Shown: one piece after another, positions 26,432 to 36,476 of the stretch
Layout of the letters: each line of letters opens with the position of its first letter
Numbering within the stretch: the first letter of the stretch is position 1
NCBI RefSeq assembly: GCF_038051925.1
Contig: NZ_CP150634.1
Location: 3,666,300 to 3,730,299 of the forward strand
Direction: 5' to 3'
DNA length: 64,000 nucleotides
Origin: Methylotuvimicrobium sp. KM2
GTDB taxonomy: Bacteria > Pseudomonadota > Gammaproteobacteria > Methylococcales > Methylomonadaceae
Program-made: the position numbers and the translations under genes
Notes under the pieces: model-generated
The model's database searches: none
What the model saw: only the letters and a program-made list of their open reading frames with translations
What the model was told of the DNA's origin: nothing

Positions 26432-27499
26432 ATGCCCTTTGATTCTCTAAGCAATGAACGCATTCTGATCGTCGACGACGAACCGACTAATCTTAAGCTA
26501 TTAGACAGATTGCTCGGACAACAAGGTTACCGAAACCGGATTTTGATCGATGACCCGCGCCAAGTCGTCGATCGTTATCGCCAAGCTCGAACCGATTTGA
26601 TTCTACTCGACATCAATATGCCTTATCTGGACGGCTTCCAGGTGATGGAACGACTCATGGCATTAAACGATCCTTTGTTACCGCCGATCGTGATTTTGAC
26701 CGCACAACACGGCAAGGATTTTTTGCTTCGCGCATTGACGGCCGGGGCGCGCGACTTCATTACCAAACCCTTCGACCGCAACGAATTATTGATGCGCGTG
26801 CATAACTTGTTACAGGCGCAATTGGCGCATCGGCTTTTGCACGATCAAAAAACAGTGTTGGAAAACATGGTGAGGGCGCGCACCGAAGAACTATACCGAA
26901 CACGCCTGCAGATCGTACAACGCTTGGGTATGGCCTCCGAATACCGCGACGAGGAAACCGGCAACCATATCTTACGCATGAGCCACATCTGCGCCCTGCT
27001 CGCCCGAGCACTCGGTTGGAGCGACGAGCAATGCGATCTAATTTTGAACGCCAGCCCGATGCACGACATCGGCAAAATCGGTATTCCCGATTCGATACTG
27101 CTAAAACCGGGCAAATTCGAACCGCAGGAATGGGAAGTCATGAAAACGCATGCCGTCATCGGCGCGAAATTATTGGAAGGCGACGACTCGGATTTGCTGC
27201 GCATGGCGCGCGAAATCGCATTGACGCATCACGAAAAATGGGACGGCAGCGGTTACCCCAACGGACTGTCCGGCATTAACATTCCGGTAGCCGGACGCAT
27301 CGCGGCATTGGCCGACGTATTCGACGCCTTGACTTCGGAACGTCCTTACAAAAAAGCCTGGACCGTCGAGGCAGCCTGGGATTTAATCAAGGAAAATCGC
27401 GGTAAACATTTCGACCCTGATCTGGTCGATATTTTCGAACAGCAATTTCCGGCCATCCTCGAAATCCGCGAACGTTTCGCGGAATCCTCAGCGCATTGA
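26432..27499 (+). CDS. Receiver-HD-GYP response regulator (c-di-GMP phosphodiesterase)
   Basis: A 355-residue protein of the RpfG type. The receiver has acidic pocket DDEP and phospho-acceptor Asp60 in ILLDINMPYLDGF. The HD-GYP domain from about 150 has MHDIGKIGIPD, HAVIGAKLLEG, LTHHEKWDGSGYPNGL and DVFDALTSERPYK, so the metal site and the GYP motif are intact. It should linearise c-di-GMP when activated by a kinase, probably one of the neighbours. The stop overlaps the TTG start of the next kinase, suggesting coupled expression and a cognate pair. Confidence 0.93.
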   Translation: MPFDSLSNERILIVDDEPTNLKLLDRLLGQQGYRNRILIDDPRQVVDRYRQARTDLILLDINMPYLDGFQVMERLMALNDPLLPPIVILTAQHGKDFLLRALTAGARDFITKPFDRNELLMRVHNLLQAQLAHRLLHDQKTVLENMVRARTEELYRTRLQIVQRLGMASEYRDEETGNHILRMSHICALLARALGWSDEQCDLILNASPMHDIGKIGIPDSILLKPGKFEPQEWEVMKTHAVIGAKLLEGDDSDLLRMAREIALTHHEKWDGSGYPNGLSGINIPVAGRIAALADVFDALTSERPYKKAWTVEAAWDLIKENRGKHFDPDLVDIFEQQFPAILEIRERFAESSAH

Positions 27500-30435
27500 T
27501 AAAGAAAAAGCCTCGCACCGAAACCGAGCGATTAGCGGCATTGCACGCACTCGGCATTCTCGATACCGGACCGGAAGAGCGATTCGACCGGCTGACCCGC
27601 CTGGCTCGGCAATGCCTCGACGCGCCTATTGCGCTGATCGTTTTAGTCGACGAACATCGGCTATGGTTCAAGTCCTGCCTGGGGCTCGATATCACCGAAA
27701 CGCCGCGCGAACTCTCGTTTTGCGCGCATACCCTCCTCAAAAACGAAATCTTCGAAGTCCCGGACGCCCGGATCGACCATCGTTTTAAACAACATCCTCT
27801 CGTCGCCGGCTCCAGCAATATCCGCTTCTATGCAGGAGTGCCGTTATTGACCGAAGACGGCTTGGCTATCGGAACCTTTTGTATTATGAGTCGCGAGCCG
27901 AAACGGCTGACGCCGGAACAACGCAAAGTGCTGAGCGACCTTAGCGCTTGCACTCAAGAAATTATGAGACTCGTTGCTCGATCTTTGCTGATTTGCCGTA
28001 ACATTAGCGAAATAAAATCGGCGGAAACGGCTCTCGAACGCCAAAAACATATAGCCGAGATCATATCGCGCGCCCAGTCTCAATTCATTCTCGAATCGAA
28101 TCGTAGCCGGGCTTTCGACGAATTATTATCGGACATACTCAATCTCACCGGCAGCGAATACGGATTCATCGCCGAGATATTACATCGCGAAGACGGAAGC
28201 CCCTACTTAAAGACTCGGGCGATTACCAACATCGCTTGGAACGACGAAACGCGCGCATTTTACGAAGCGAATGCGGCGCAAGGCATGGAGTTTTCCAACC
28301 TTAAAAATTTATTCGGCGCCGTCATCGTTTCGGAAAAACCGCTGATCGCCAACAATCCCGAGCATGACCCGAGACGCGGCGGACTGCCTCCCGGCCATCC
28401 GCCATTAAAATCCTTTTTGGGTATTCCGGTTCATTATGACCGGAAGCTCGTAGCAATGATCGGAGTCGCCAACCGCCCCGGCGGTTACGAGTCCGGCTGG
28501 GTGAAGTTCCTACATCCGTTGCTGATGACGCTGGGTCAATTAATCGAGGCCGCGCGCGTCAAACGTCTGCATGATCAAAATCAAGCCGAATTGACGCGCC
28601 TGTCGCGTGTCGCCAGCCAAACCACCAACGGCGTCATCATCACCGATACCGAAGGCCGCGTGGAATGGATCAACGAAGGCTTTACCCGGCTCTCAGGCTA
28701 TAGTTTGAAGGAAATGCTCGGGCGCAAACCCGGCGATTTACTCCAGGGAGAGGCGACCGATCCCGAGGTCGCGGCCTCGATGCATCGAGCGCTGATTAAG
28801 CGGCAGTCCTTCACTGTCGATGTCGTCAATTACCATAAATCCGGCCAAGCCTATTGGGTGCGTATTCAATGCAACCCTCTTTACGATACGCAAGGCGCGT
28901 TACAAGGTTTCATGGCGATCGAGTCGGATATCAGCCGCGAAAAAAACGATGCCGAACGCATCTTGATCAGCCAACGCCGGCTAACGGCGACTATTGAAGG
29001 GACCCATATCGGCACCTGGGAATGGAACGTTCAAACCGGCCAAACTGTCTTCAACGAACGCTGGGCCGAAATCGTAGGCTATACCTTGAGCGAGCTCGAA
29101 CCGATTAGTATCGAAACCTGGCTTAAATTAACTCACCCAGACGATTTACAGCTGTCCGAGCGCTTACTGCAACGACATTTTGCCGGCGAACTTGAATTCT
29201 ATGACGCGCAATGCCGAATGCGGCATAAAAAAGGGCATTGGGTATGGGTCCATGACCGAGGCCGTGTCGTTAACCGGACGAACGACGGCAAGCCTTTGAT
29301 GATGTACGGCACGCATGCCGATATTTCCGAGCAAAAGATGGCCATGCAGGCTTTGAACGACAGCGAAACCAGGCTACGCGGTCTATTCGAACTCTCGCCG
29401 GTCGGTATCGCGCTCAACGATTACGCCACCGGTCGTTTCGTCGAGGTCAACAACGCCTTGTTGGCACCGACCGGATACAGCCGCGAAGAATTTTTGTCGC
29501 TCAGTTATTTTGAAATAACTCCTCAAGAATACGAAGCGCAAGAAAAACAGCAATCGGAAAGCATGAAGAACACCGGTCGCTACGGCCCCTACGAAAAAGA
29601 ATACATCAAGAAAAACGGCGACCGATATCCGGTTTTGCTGAACGGCATGGTCGTCGAAGACTTGTCGGGCAAGAAAATGATTTGGTCGATCATCGAAGAC
29701 ATCTCCGAACGCAAACGCAACGATCGCATGAAGAACGAATTCATCTCCACCGTGAGCCACGAATTGCGTACGCCATTGACCGCGATAGCCGGTTCGCTCG
29801 GCTTGCTGGCCGGAGGCGCATTGGGCGAACTCCCAGGCACCGTTGATGAAATCGTAGCGATCGCCTACAAAAACAGTCGTCGCTTGTCCCTGCTAATTAA
29901 CGATTTGCTCGACATGGAAAAATTGATCGCCGGCAAATTGAATTTCGATCTTCGCCCGCAAGCGCTGATGCCTCTGGTCGAACAAGCTCTCGATGATAAT
30001 CAAACCTATGCGGACCAATTCGGCGTTATCCTAAGAATAACGCAACGCGATGATGCCTTGCATGTCGATGTCGATGCCCAGCGCATTCAACAAATATTCG
30101 CCAATTTGTTATCGAACGCAGCCAAGTTTTCACCGAAAGGCGGAACCGTGGATATCGCCGTTCTAAGTACCGGCAATCTGGCTAGAATCGAAGTCAGCGA
30201 CCGAGGACCCGGCATACCGGCGACATTCCGTAAACACATCTTCCAAAAATTCGCTCAAGCCGACGCCTCCGATTCCCGAAAAAAAGGCGGCACGGGGCTC
30301 GGGCTCGCGATCACCAAGGAATTGGTCGAACGCATGAACGGCAATATCGGCTACGAATCCGAACCGGATAAAGCCACGACTTTTTTTATTACCTTACCGA
30401 TTGTCGCCGGCGATTCATCAAAAATAGCCTCATGA
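27496..30435 (+). CDS. GAF-GAF-PAS histidine kinase
   Basis: A 979-residue soluble kinase starting with TTG at 27496, inside the stop of the preceding gene (TTGA). No ATG occurs before the first GAF domain. Order: GAF (about 20-165; FCAHTLLKNEIFEVPDAR), second GAF-like domain (about 185-355), PAS domains at about 365-490, 490-615 and 620-740, then HisKA with FISTVSHELRTPLTAIAGS and HATPase with NLLSNAAKFS, DRGPGIP and GTGLGLAITKELVE. There is no receiver, so phosphate probably goes to a separate regulator such as the HD-GYP protein. Overlaps the next gene by 4 bp. Confidence 0.9.
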   Translation: MIKKKPRTETERLAALHALGILDTGPEERFDRLTRLARQCLDAPIALIVLVDEHRLWFKSCLGLDITETPRELSFCAHTLLKNEIFEVPDARIDHRFKQHPLVAGSSNIRFYAGVPLLTEDGLAIGTFCIMSREPKRLTPEQRKVLSDLSACTQEIMRLVARSLLICRNISEIKSAETALERQKHIAEIISRAQSQFILESNRSRAFDELLSDILNLTGSEYGFIAEILHREDGSPYLKTRAITNIAWNDETRAFYEANAAQGMEFSNLKNLFGAVIVSEKPLIANNPEHDPRRGGLPPGHPPLKSFLGIPVHYDRKLVAMIGVANRPGGYESGWVKFLHPLLMTLGQLIEAARVKRLHDQNQAELTRLSRVASQTTNGVIITDTEGRVEWINEGFTRLSGYSLKEMLGRKPGDLLQGEATDPEVAASMHRALIKRQSFTVDVVNYHKSGQAYWVRIQCNPLYDTQGALQGFMAIESDISREKNDAERILISQRRLTATIEGTHIGTWEWNVQTGQTVFNERWAEIVGYTLSELEPISIETWLKLTHPDDLQLSERLLQRHFAGELEFYDAQCRMRHKKGHWVWVHDRGRVVNRTNDGKPLMMYGTHADISEQKMAMQALNDSETRLRGLFELSPVGIALNDYATGRFVEVNNALLAPTGYSREEFLSLSYFEITPQEYEAQEKQQSESMKNTGRYGPYEKEYIKKNGDRYPVLLNGMVVEDLSGKKMIWSIIEDISERKRNDRMKNEFISTVSHELRTPLTAIAGSLGLLAGGALGELPGTVDEIVAIAYKNSRRLSLLINDLLDMEKLIAGKLNFDLRPQALMPLVEQALDDNQTYADQFGVILRITQRDDALHVDVDAQRIQQIFANLLSNAAKFSPKGGTVDIAVLSTGNLARIEVSDRGPGIPATFRKHIFQKFAQADASDSRKKGGTGLGLAITKELVERMNGNIGYESEPDKATTFFITLPIVAGDSSKIAS

Positions 30436-31121
30436 TTTCGATCGACCGTAAAACCCTTGCGCTTTCCGCGATTTTCGCTCTTCTGGCCTGGACCGGCAAC
30501 TGGCTGAACATGCCGCTTTTTTACGGCGTCGATTTCATTTTCGGGTCCATCGCGGTAATGCTTGCCGCGGCTGTGCTCGGTCCGGTCGCTACCACGGGCA
30601 TTGCCGCGACCGGCGGTCTTTATACCTTGGCGCTCTGGAATCAACCCTACGCTCTGATAACTTTTACTGCCGAAGCCTTGACCGTGGCATTGCTTTATCG
30701 CCGCGGACTGCGTAATTTAATCCTGGCCGATCTGGTCTTTTGGATTTTTCTAGGCCTGCCATTGATTTTGCTGTTCTACCACGGCATCATCGGCATGGAA
30801 TGGCAATCGACGCTATTGGTTGCGCTTAAACAACCGTTGAACGGACTGTTCAATGCCTTGATTGCCGGCATTATTCTTCTCTCCGTTCAGACAGCATTCC
30901 GGCCTACAATGCTAACCGGTCGGTTTAGGCCATCGTTATTCGAATTGTTATTTCATGTCTTGTTATGCTCGATACTCTTGGCCGGGGCGATACCGATTAT
31001 TGTCGAAAGCAACGCCCAGCGAAATCGCCATGAAGCCTTCATGCTCAACCGGTTGGAACAAATCGCTCAACGAGCCGCCGCCGATATCTCCTTCGCGCCT
31101 GACGCCGAGATTAAGACCTGA
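30432..31121 (+). CDS. Membrane sensor N-terminal part of a kinase gene interrupted by TGA
   Basis: 229 codons with about six membrane helices (residues 5-165), resembling integral sensor domains such as MASE1, then a further membrane segment (VLLCSILLAGAIPIIVE) and the start of an extracytoplasmic loop. The TGA at 31119-31121 is followed without any frame change by 953 codons encoding the rest of the kinase, so one base change explains the break. The base after TGA is C, a context that can be leaky. It starts by overlapping the upstream kinase stop (ATGA at 30432). Confidence 0.78.
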   Translation: MISIDRKTLALSAIFALLAWTGNWLNMPLFYGVDFIFGSIAVMLAAAVLGPVATTGIAATGGLYTLALWNQPYALITFTAEALTVALLYRRGLRNLILADLVFWIFLGLPLILLFYHGIIGMEWQSTLLVALKQPLNGLFNALIAGIILLSVQTAFRPTMLTGRFRPSLFELLFHVLLCSILLAGAIPIIVESNAQRNRHEAFMLNRLEQIAQRAAADISFAPDAEIKT

Positions 31122-33983
31122 CAAAACGAACTGGCCCGAACTCAACTCTCATCGCGGGCAGGTTTGGCCTTGCTCGATCGCGACGGACAAATCGTCATCG
31201 AACAAGGTCAACTCATCGCTATCGACAATCCAGCCGGAGAAATCAAACAACTCAACGAAGGTCTAGCCATCTGGCTGCCCTACGGCAAATTGGCCGCCAT
31301 GGACCGTTGGAAACGAGGTCGTTACCTGACCAGCCTACCTCTCACCGACATTACGGGTGTTGCTCGCGTGCATATCGAACAAGATGCCGAATCCTTGGTG
31401 CTTGATTTCGAAAAAGGCCGCCTGCCGCTGTTCTTGTCATTGGCGCTGCTATTACTGTCGGGCATTATCGTTTCCTACCTACTAAGCCGCTGGCTGACGC
31501 ATTCGCTGCGCAATCTCCAGGCCGCCAGCTTCGGTTTGGCCGATGCCATCGGCAACGGCCTCAAACCGAGTCTGCCGGCCAGTCCCATCATGGAATACGA
31601 CAACCTGAGCAAGGCCTTGAATCAGATGGCGCAACGCTTGACGAACAGTTTTAACGAACAATCCGAAATCCTCGCGAACCTTGAACAACAAATTCAAGCC
31701 AGAACGGTCGATTTAAAAAAGAATCGCGACCAATATCAGTCGTTGGTTAGCAACATTCCCGGCATTGTTTACCGCTGCAAATTGGACGAGAATTGGACGA
31801 TGCTCTATATGAGCGCCATCGTCGACAGCATCAGCGGCTACCCGGCCAGCGACTTTATCGACAACTCGGTGCGCAGTTACGCCAGCATCATCCACCCCGA
31901 CGATACCGAACCGGTGGAGCGGTCGGTTTATGAGGCCGTTGCATCCGGAACCGGATGGGAATTGGAATACCGAATCCTTCATAAAGACGGAACGATCCGC
32001 TGGGCTTACGAGAAAGGAACGGCTATTGCCAATTCGTCCGGCAAGATCGATTATCTCGACGGTTTCGTTCTCGACATCACCGACCGTAAACAAGCCGAAG
32101 CCGCGCTTCGTGAAAGCGAAGAAAAACAACGCCATATAACCGAAAACATCAGAGAAGTATTTTGGCTCCGCAATGCGGATAACAATCGTTTGATTTACAT
32201 CAACCCGGTCTACGAAAAGATCTGGGGCAGAAGCTGCCAAAGCTTATACGACAACCCGAACTCATTCGCCGAATCCATCATTGAAGACGACAAACCGGTT
32301 TTTTTCCAAAAAATGAACCAATACCGACACAGCGGTCAGTTCGATTTGGAATACCGTATCACGACTCCGGACGGCCATATCCGCTGGGTGCATGCGCAAT
32401 CCTTTCCGGTCAGGGACAATAACGGCCAAGTTATCCGGCACGCCGGGCGTGCCGTGGATATCACGGAAAACAAGCTTGCCGAAAACGAGCGCAAACGCGT
32501 GACTCATCTGCTGACTAGCGTATTGAACGCGGCCTCGGAAATGTCGATTATCGCTACCGATGTAGAAGGCATCATCACTACATTCAATCTCGGAGCCGAA
32601 CGCATGCTGGGCTTTTCCTCGGCGGAAGTGATCGGCAAAAAAACGCCCGCGCTGTTTCATAAGGCTGAAGAAGTCGTGACACGCGGCCTGGAATTGAGCC
32701 AGGAATTCGGTCGCCCGGTGGAAGGCTTTCGAGTCTTTACCGAAAAACCCGAGCATGAGGGCTCGGAAAATCGCGAGTGGACTTATATTCGCAAAGATGG
32801 CCGGCACATTCCGGTATCGCTTGTGGTCACTACCATGCGTAACGATAAGGGCGACATTACCGGATTTCTCGGCATTGCTCAAAACATCGCCGAACGCAAA
32901 CATGCCGAAGCCGCACTCAAGGAACAAAGCCGGCACACCAAAGCCATTCTCGATACGATTGTGGACGGTATTATCACGATTGATCGAACCGGTAAAATCG
33001 GGTCTTTTAATCCTGCCGCAGAGAAAATCTTCGGCTATGAAGCCGCCGAGATCGCCGGTCGTAATATCAAAATATTGATGCCGAATCCGTACAGCGACGC
33101 CCACGATAGTTATTTACGCCATTACCAATCGACAGGCATCGCCCGAATCATCGGTATCGGAAGAGAAGTCGAAGGCCTTCGAAAAAACGGCGAGCTATTC
33201 CCAATGGAACTGGCCATTTCCGAAATCACTCTTCAGGATCAGGCCATGTATGTCGGCATGGTCAGAGACATTACCGAGCGCAAGCGAATCGACCGCATGA
33301 AAAACGAATTCGTTGCCACCGTCAGTCATGAACTGCGCACGCCGCTTACGTCGATATCCGGCGCCTTAGGCTTGCTGAATGGCGGCGTGCTGGGCGAATT
33401 ACCCAAACCTGTGCATGAGATAATAAGCATTGCCTATAATAATAGCCGGCGCTTGGCCATCCTGATCGACGATTTGCTCGACATGGAGAAAATCGCAGGC
33501 GGCAAGCTTCAATTCGATATGCAAAAGCAAGCCTTGATGCCGTTGATCGAACAAACAATCGATGCCAATCGAACCTATGGCATCGGACGCCGGGTATCAT
33601 TGATACTGACCGGAGAAAGACCAAAGGTCGATATCTATACGGATGCACAACGTTTACAACAAGTATTATCGAACTTATTGTCCAATGCCATTAAATTTTC
33701 TCCCGATGGCAGCGACGTAAAAATTCATGTTAAACAAATCAACGAATCCATACGGATAACGGTCGCCGACCGAGGCCCCGGTATTCCGAACGGCTTCCGC
33801 GATCGTGTTTTTCAGAAATTCGCCCAAGCCGACGCTTCGGACACGCGAAAAAAAGGCGGCACCGGATTGGGCCTGGCCATTTCCAAAGAATTGATCGAAC
33901 GCATGGGAGGTCGAATCGGTTTCGAGTCTATCGAAGGCGAAGGTGCGAGTTTCTATTTCGAATTGCCGATACGAAAAGTGTAA
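31122..33983 (+). CDS. HAMP-PAS histidine kinase, remainder of the TGA-interrupted gene
   Basis: The open frame continues directly after the TGA. The first possible internal start is TTG at 31164. It carries the rest of a sensor loop, a membrane segment (FLSLALLLLSGIIVSYLL), HAMP, then PAS domains (about four; the first begins QYQSLVSNIPGIVYRC) and a kinase core with FVATVSHELRTPLTSISGA, NLLSNAIKFS, DRGPGIP and GTGLGLAISKELIE. The kinase core is closely similar to that of the gene at 27496, so the pair are paralogues. With read-through the protein would have about 1,183 residues. Without it, this part lacks its membrane sensor. Confidence 0.8.
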   Translation, partial: QNELARTQLSSRAGLALLDRDGQIVIEQGQLIAIDNPAGEIKQLNEGLAIWLPYGKLAAMDRWKRGRYLTSLPLTDITGVARVHIEQDAESLVLDFEKGRLPLFLSLALLLLSGIIVSYLLSRWLTHSLRNLQAASFGLADAIGNGLKPSLPASPIMEYDNLSKALNQMAQRLTNSFNEQSEILANLEQQIQARTVDLKKNRDQYQSLVSNIPGIVYRCKLDENWTMLYMSAIVDSISGYPASDFIDNSVRSYASIIHPDDTEPVERSVYEAVASGTGWELEYRILHKDGTIRWAYEKGTAIANSSGKIDYLDGFVLDITDRKQAEAALRESEEKQRHITENIREVFWLRNADNNRLIYINPVYEKIWGRSCQSLYDNPNSFAESIIEDDKPVFFQKMNQYRHSGQFDLEYRITTPDGHIRWVHAQSFPVRDNNGQVIRHAGRAVDITENKLAENERKRVTHLLTSVLNAASEMSIIATDVEGIITTFNLGAERMLGFSSAEVIGKKTPALFHKAEEVVTRGLELSQEFGRPVEGFRVFTEKPEHEGSENREWTYIRKDGRHIPVSLVVTTMRNDKGDITGFLGIAQNIAERKHAEAALKEQSRHTKAILDTIVDGIITIDRTGKIGSFNPAAEKIFGYEAAEIAGRNIKILMPNPYSDAHDSYLRHYQSTGIARIIGIGREVEGLRKNGELFPMELAISEITLQDQAMYVGMVRDITERKRIDRMKNEFVATVSHELRTPLTSISGALGLLNGGVLGELPKPVHEIISIAYNNSRRLAILIDDLLDMEKIAGGKLQFDMQKQALMPLIEQTIDANRTYGIGRRVSLILTGERPKVDIYTDAQRLQQVLSNLLSNAIKFSPDGSDVKIHVKQINESIRITVADRGPGIPNGFRDRVFQKFAQADASDTRKKGGTGLGLAISKELIERMGGRIGFESIEGEGASFYFELPIRKV

Positions 33984-34013
33984 AATTCCTGTTTTCGAAT
34001 GAACAAACGTATA

Positions 34014-34192
34014 AACCTGAATTCGGCAGTTTAACCATGAAGAACATGAAGCTCATAAAGGATTCCAAGATCTTACCAAACCCTTCTCGCTAACCTTTTT
34101 GGTGAGCGAAAGTTCTATACAAACGCGTAATAAGCTATTGAATTAACTTCCTATTATTCATGATCTTCATGGTGAAATGCTTTTTCTAGGAT
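34014..34192 (-). repeat. Repeat R1, copy C, reversed
   Basis: A near-identical reversed copy of the element at 7530-7708. A second, unrelated pair of inverted CACCATGAAG arms follows at 34258-34350. Together they fill the 431-bp gap 33984-34414, which has no gene. Confidence 0.78.
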
Positions 34193-34257
34193 AAAATCAA
34201 AACGCCTTCGCTATAGAGTCTGTGAAAGTATTGGTGAATACATCATAAAAAATTTAT

Positions 34258-34350
34258 TCACCATGAAGAACATGAAGGCAATGAAGGCAAAAGCATATAA
34301 AATCTATAATATAACTCTTCATGCTACTTCATGGTCTTCATGGTTATTTC
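34258..34350. repeat. Short inverted CACCATGAAGAAC element
   Basis: Left arm CACCATGAAGAACATGAAG and right arm CTTCATGGTCTTCATGG form an AT-rich hairpin of about 90 bp. It belongs to the same broad repeat style as R1 but lacks the R1 core. Confidence 0.55.
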
Positions 34351-34414
34351 GTAATCTTAAATACTTTTACAGCCTCTATACCTATACACCCCATTCCATC
34401 CAAGAAATTCTTTT

Positions 34415-34822
34415 ATGAGCACATTTCAACGCATACTCTATGTAGAAGACGAACCCGACATTCAGACCGTGGCGAAACTGGCATTGGAAATGGTAGGCGG
34501 ATTTACGGTAAAAATCTGCTCTTCCGGCGAGGAAGCCTTGGCCGAAGCGGTCGATTTCATGCCGGATTTAATCCTACTCGATGTTATGATGCCGGGCATG
34601 GACGGCCCGACGACTTTCAATCGTTTACGCGAACAGCCTATCATCGCCGAAATTCCGATTGTCTTCATGACCGCCAAGATTCAGCCGTCCGAAATTGCGT
34701 ATTACAGATCGTTAGGCGCTATCGATGTCATCGCCAAACCGTTCGACCCGATGACTCTAGCCGACCAAATCCGCTTAATTTGGGAAAAACGAGAACAAAA
34801 TGCCGCTATCCAACCCGTGTGA
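34415..34822 (+). CDS. Single-domain response regulator
   Basis: A 135-residue receiver (ILYVEDEPDIQTVAKLALE, Asp56 in LLDVMMPGMDGP, MTAK, IAKPFDP) with a short tail and no output domain. It overlaps the next gene (HPt-receiver-receiver-GGDEF) by 23 bp, so the two are expressed together and may exchange phosphate through its HPt domain. Confidence 0.9.
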   Translation: MSTFQRILYVEDEPDIQTVAKLALEMVGGFTVKICSSGEEALAEAVDFMPDLILLDVMMPGMDGPTTFNRLREQPIIAEIPIVFMTAKIQPSEIAYYRSLGAIDVIAKPFDPMTLADQIRLIWEKREQNAAIQPV

Positions 34823-36461
34823 TGCCCAGGAACAACTATCGCGATTACGCGCTCAGTTTTTAAAGCGTTTACCGATAGAATTAAACAACTTAAAGGCCAT
34901 CGCCGAAAACTTGATCGAGCGCGAATTCGATGTCGCCGCTCTTAACGAATTACATCATCGCCTACATAAACTTTCAGGTTCATGCGGCACATTCGGAGTG
35001 CCCGCGCTTGGCGAAGCGGCGCGAATTTTGGAAATCCGCCTCCAAGCATGGCTTGAAGAGTACTCAGGCGAGATCGACGATGAAATCCGACAATCGATTA
35101 TTAAAGAGATTGGCGCGCTTAAAGGCGTCGTTGGGCCGCCTGAAAATCATTCGGCCGCTGCGTTTGCAATGACACCGGACATTCCTAGCGATAAAACCGT
35201 GCGGGTCTGGCTGATCGAAGACGATGCGGCATTCGAACAAGAGTTGGCTCGCCAGATAGAGTCTTTTAACTTCGAAGTTCATTTGTTTAACTCTATCCGA
35301 GACGCGGAAACCGCCGCGCAATTCGAGCGCCCGGATTTGCTGATCATGAACGTAAGGTTACACCGCCCTTCCGAACAAGACTCCATCCTTCTCCAGGATA
35401 GAATCACCTTAAAGTCGCTAGACTGTCCGCTTTTGTTCCTCTCGTCGACCGACGATTTCAACTCGCGGGTCCGCGCGGCGAGGCTCGGCGCCGAGGGATA
35501 TTTTGTCAAACCGGTCGACATCACGGTTTTGATCAACCGCATGATGCAAATTCTGGAAAAAAGAAGAGCGCCTCCCCAGCGCGTTTTGATCATCGACGAC
35601 GACAAGGATCTGGCCGCCCACTATCAATTGGTTTTGACTGTCGCGGGCATGCAAGCCAAAATCTTGAAGCACCCCGAAGCCGTTATAACCAAAATCGCGA
35701 GTTTCCGACCCGAAATAATCTTGTTGGATTTACATATGCCCAACTTTACCGGTCTCGATCTTGCCGGAGTCATTCGCCAATACGATGAATGGTCGGGCCT
35801 GCCGATAGTCTTTCTTTCCTCCGAAAGCGATCTCGACATACAAATTCTAGCCATGGGACAAGGTGCCGACGATTTCTTGATGAAACCGATATCGGATGCG
35901 CAATTAATTGCCGCGACACGCGCACGTATCGAAAGAGCGCGCCGCTTGACTTCGCTCATTGCCAAAGACAGTCTAACCGGTTTATTGAAGCATGCCAGTA
36001 TCAAGGAAGCAGCCGATTTGGAAACAGCCCAAGCTCAACGCAATGGCAAGCCGGTCTCGATCGCGATGCTGGATATCGATAATTTTAAATTAGTCAACGA
36101 CACTTACGGGCACACGGTCGGCGATAATGTCATCACTTCGCTTGCCATGCTGCTACGTCAACGCCTTCGCCATTCGGACATCATCGGCCGTTACGGCGGC
36201 GAGGAATTCGCGGCGGTCCTACCGGAGTGCGATCAAGACGATGCCTATCGACTACTGGACGACATCCGTAATCAATTTACCAATATTCATTTTCAAGATC
36301 AAAATCAACGATTCAATTGCACGGTCTCGATAGGCCTGGCAGACTCTGCGCACTTTCCTCGTTTAATCGGCACTGAACTCCTTACCGTCGCCGATAACGC
36401 TTTATATCAAGCCAAACGAGAAGGACGCAACCGAACCTGTATTGCCCGCACTATCGAATGA
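34800..36461 (+). CDS. HPt-receiver-receiver-GGDEF diguanylate cyclase
   Basis: A 553-residue protein. HPt (about 10-100, His56 in HRLHKLSGSCGTFG), receiver 1 (about 135-255), in which the phospho-site reads LLIMNVRL (Asn in place of Asp), receiver 2 (about 260-380; ILLDLHMPNFTG, FLMKPI) and GGDEF (about 385-550) with GGEEF and the inhibitory-site motif RHSD five residues before it. It should make c-di-GMP under phosphorelay control. The order HPt-receiver-receiver is the same as at the start of the gene at 17713, so the two share ancestry. The start lies within the upstream regulator gene. Confidence 0.92.
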   Translation: MPLSNPCDAQEQLSRLRAQFLKRLPIELNNLKAIAENLIEREFDVAALNELHHRLHKLSGSCGTFGVPALGEAARILEIRLQAWLEEYSGEIDDEIRQSIIKEIGALKGVVGPPENHSAAAFAMTPDIPSDKTVRVWLIEDDAAFEQELARQIESFNFEVHLFNSIRDAETAAQFERPDLLIMNVRLHRPSEQDSILLQDRITLKSLDCPLLFLSSTDDFNSRVRAARLGAEGYFVKPVDITVLINRMMQILEKRRAPPQRVLIIDDDKDLAAHYQLVLTVAGMQAKILKHPEAVITKIASFRPEIILLDLHMPNFTGLDLAGVIRQYDEWSGLPIVFLSSESDLDIQILAMGQGADDFLMKPISDAQLIAATRARIERARRLTSLIAKDSLTGLLKHASIKEAADLETAQAQRNGKPVSIAMLDIDNFKLVNDTYGHTVGDNVITSLAMLLRQRLRHSDIIGRYGGEEFAAVLPECDQDDAYRLLDDIRNQFTNIHFQDQNQRFNCTVSIGLADSAHFPRLIGTELLTVADNALYQAKREGRNRTCIARTIE

Positions 36462-36476
36462 TTAAATCCTTCGCGA

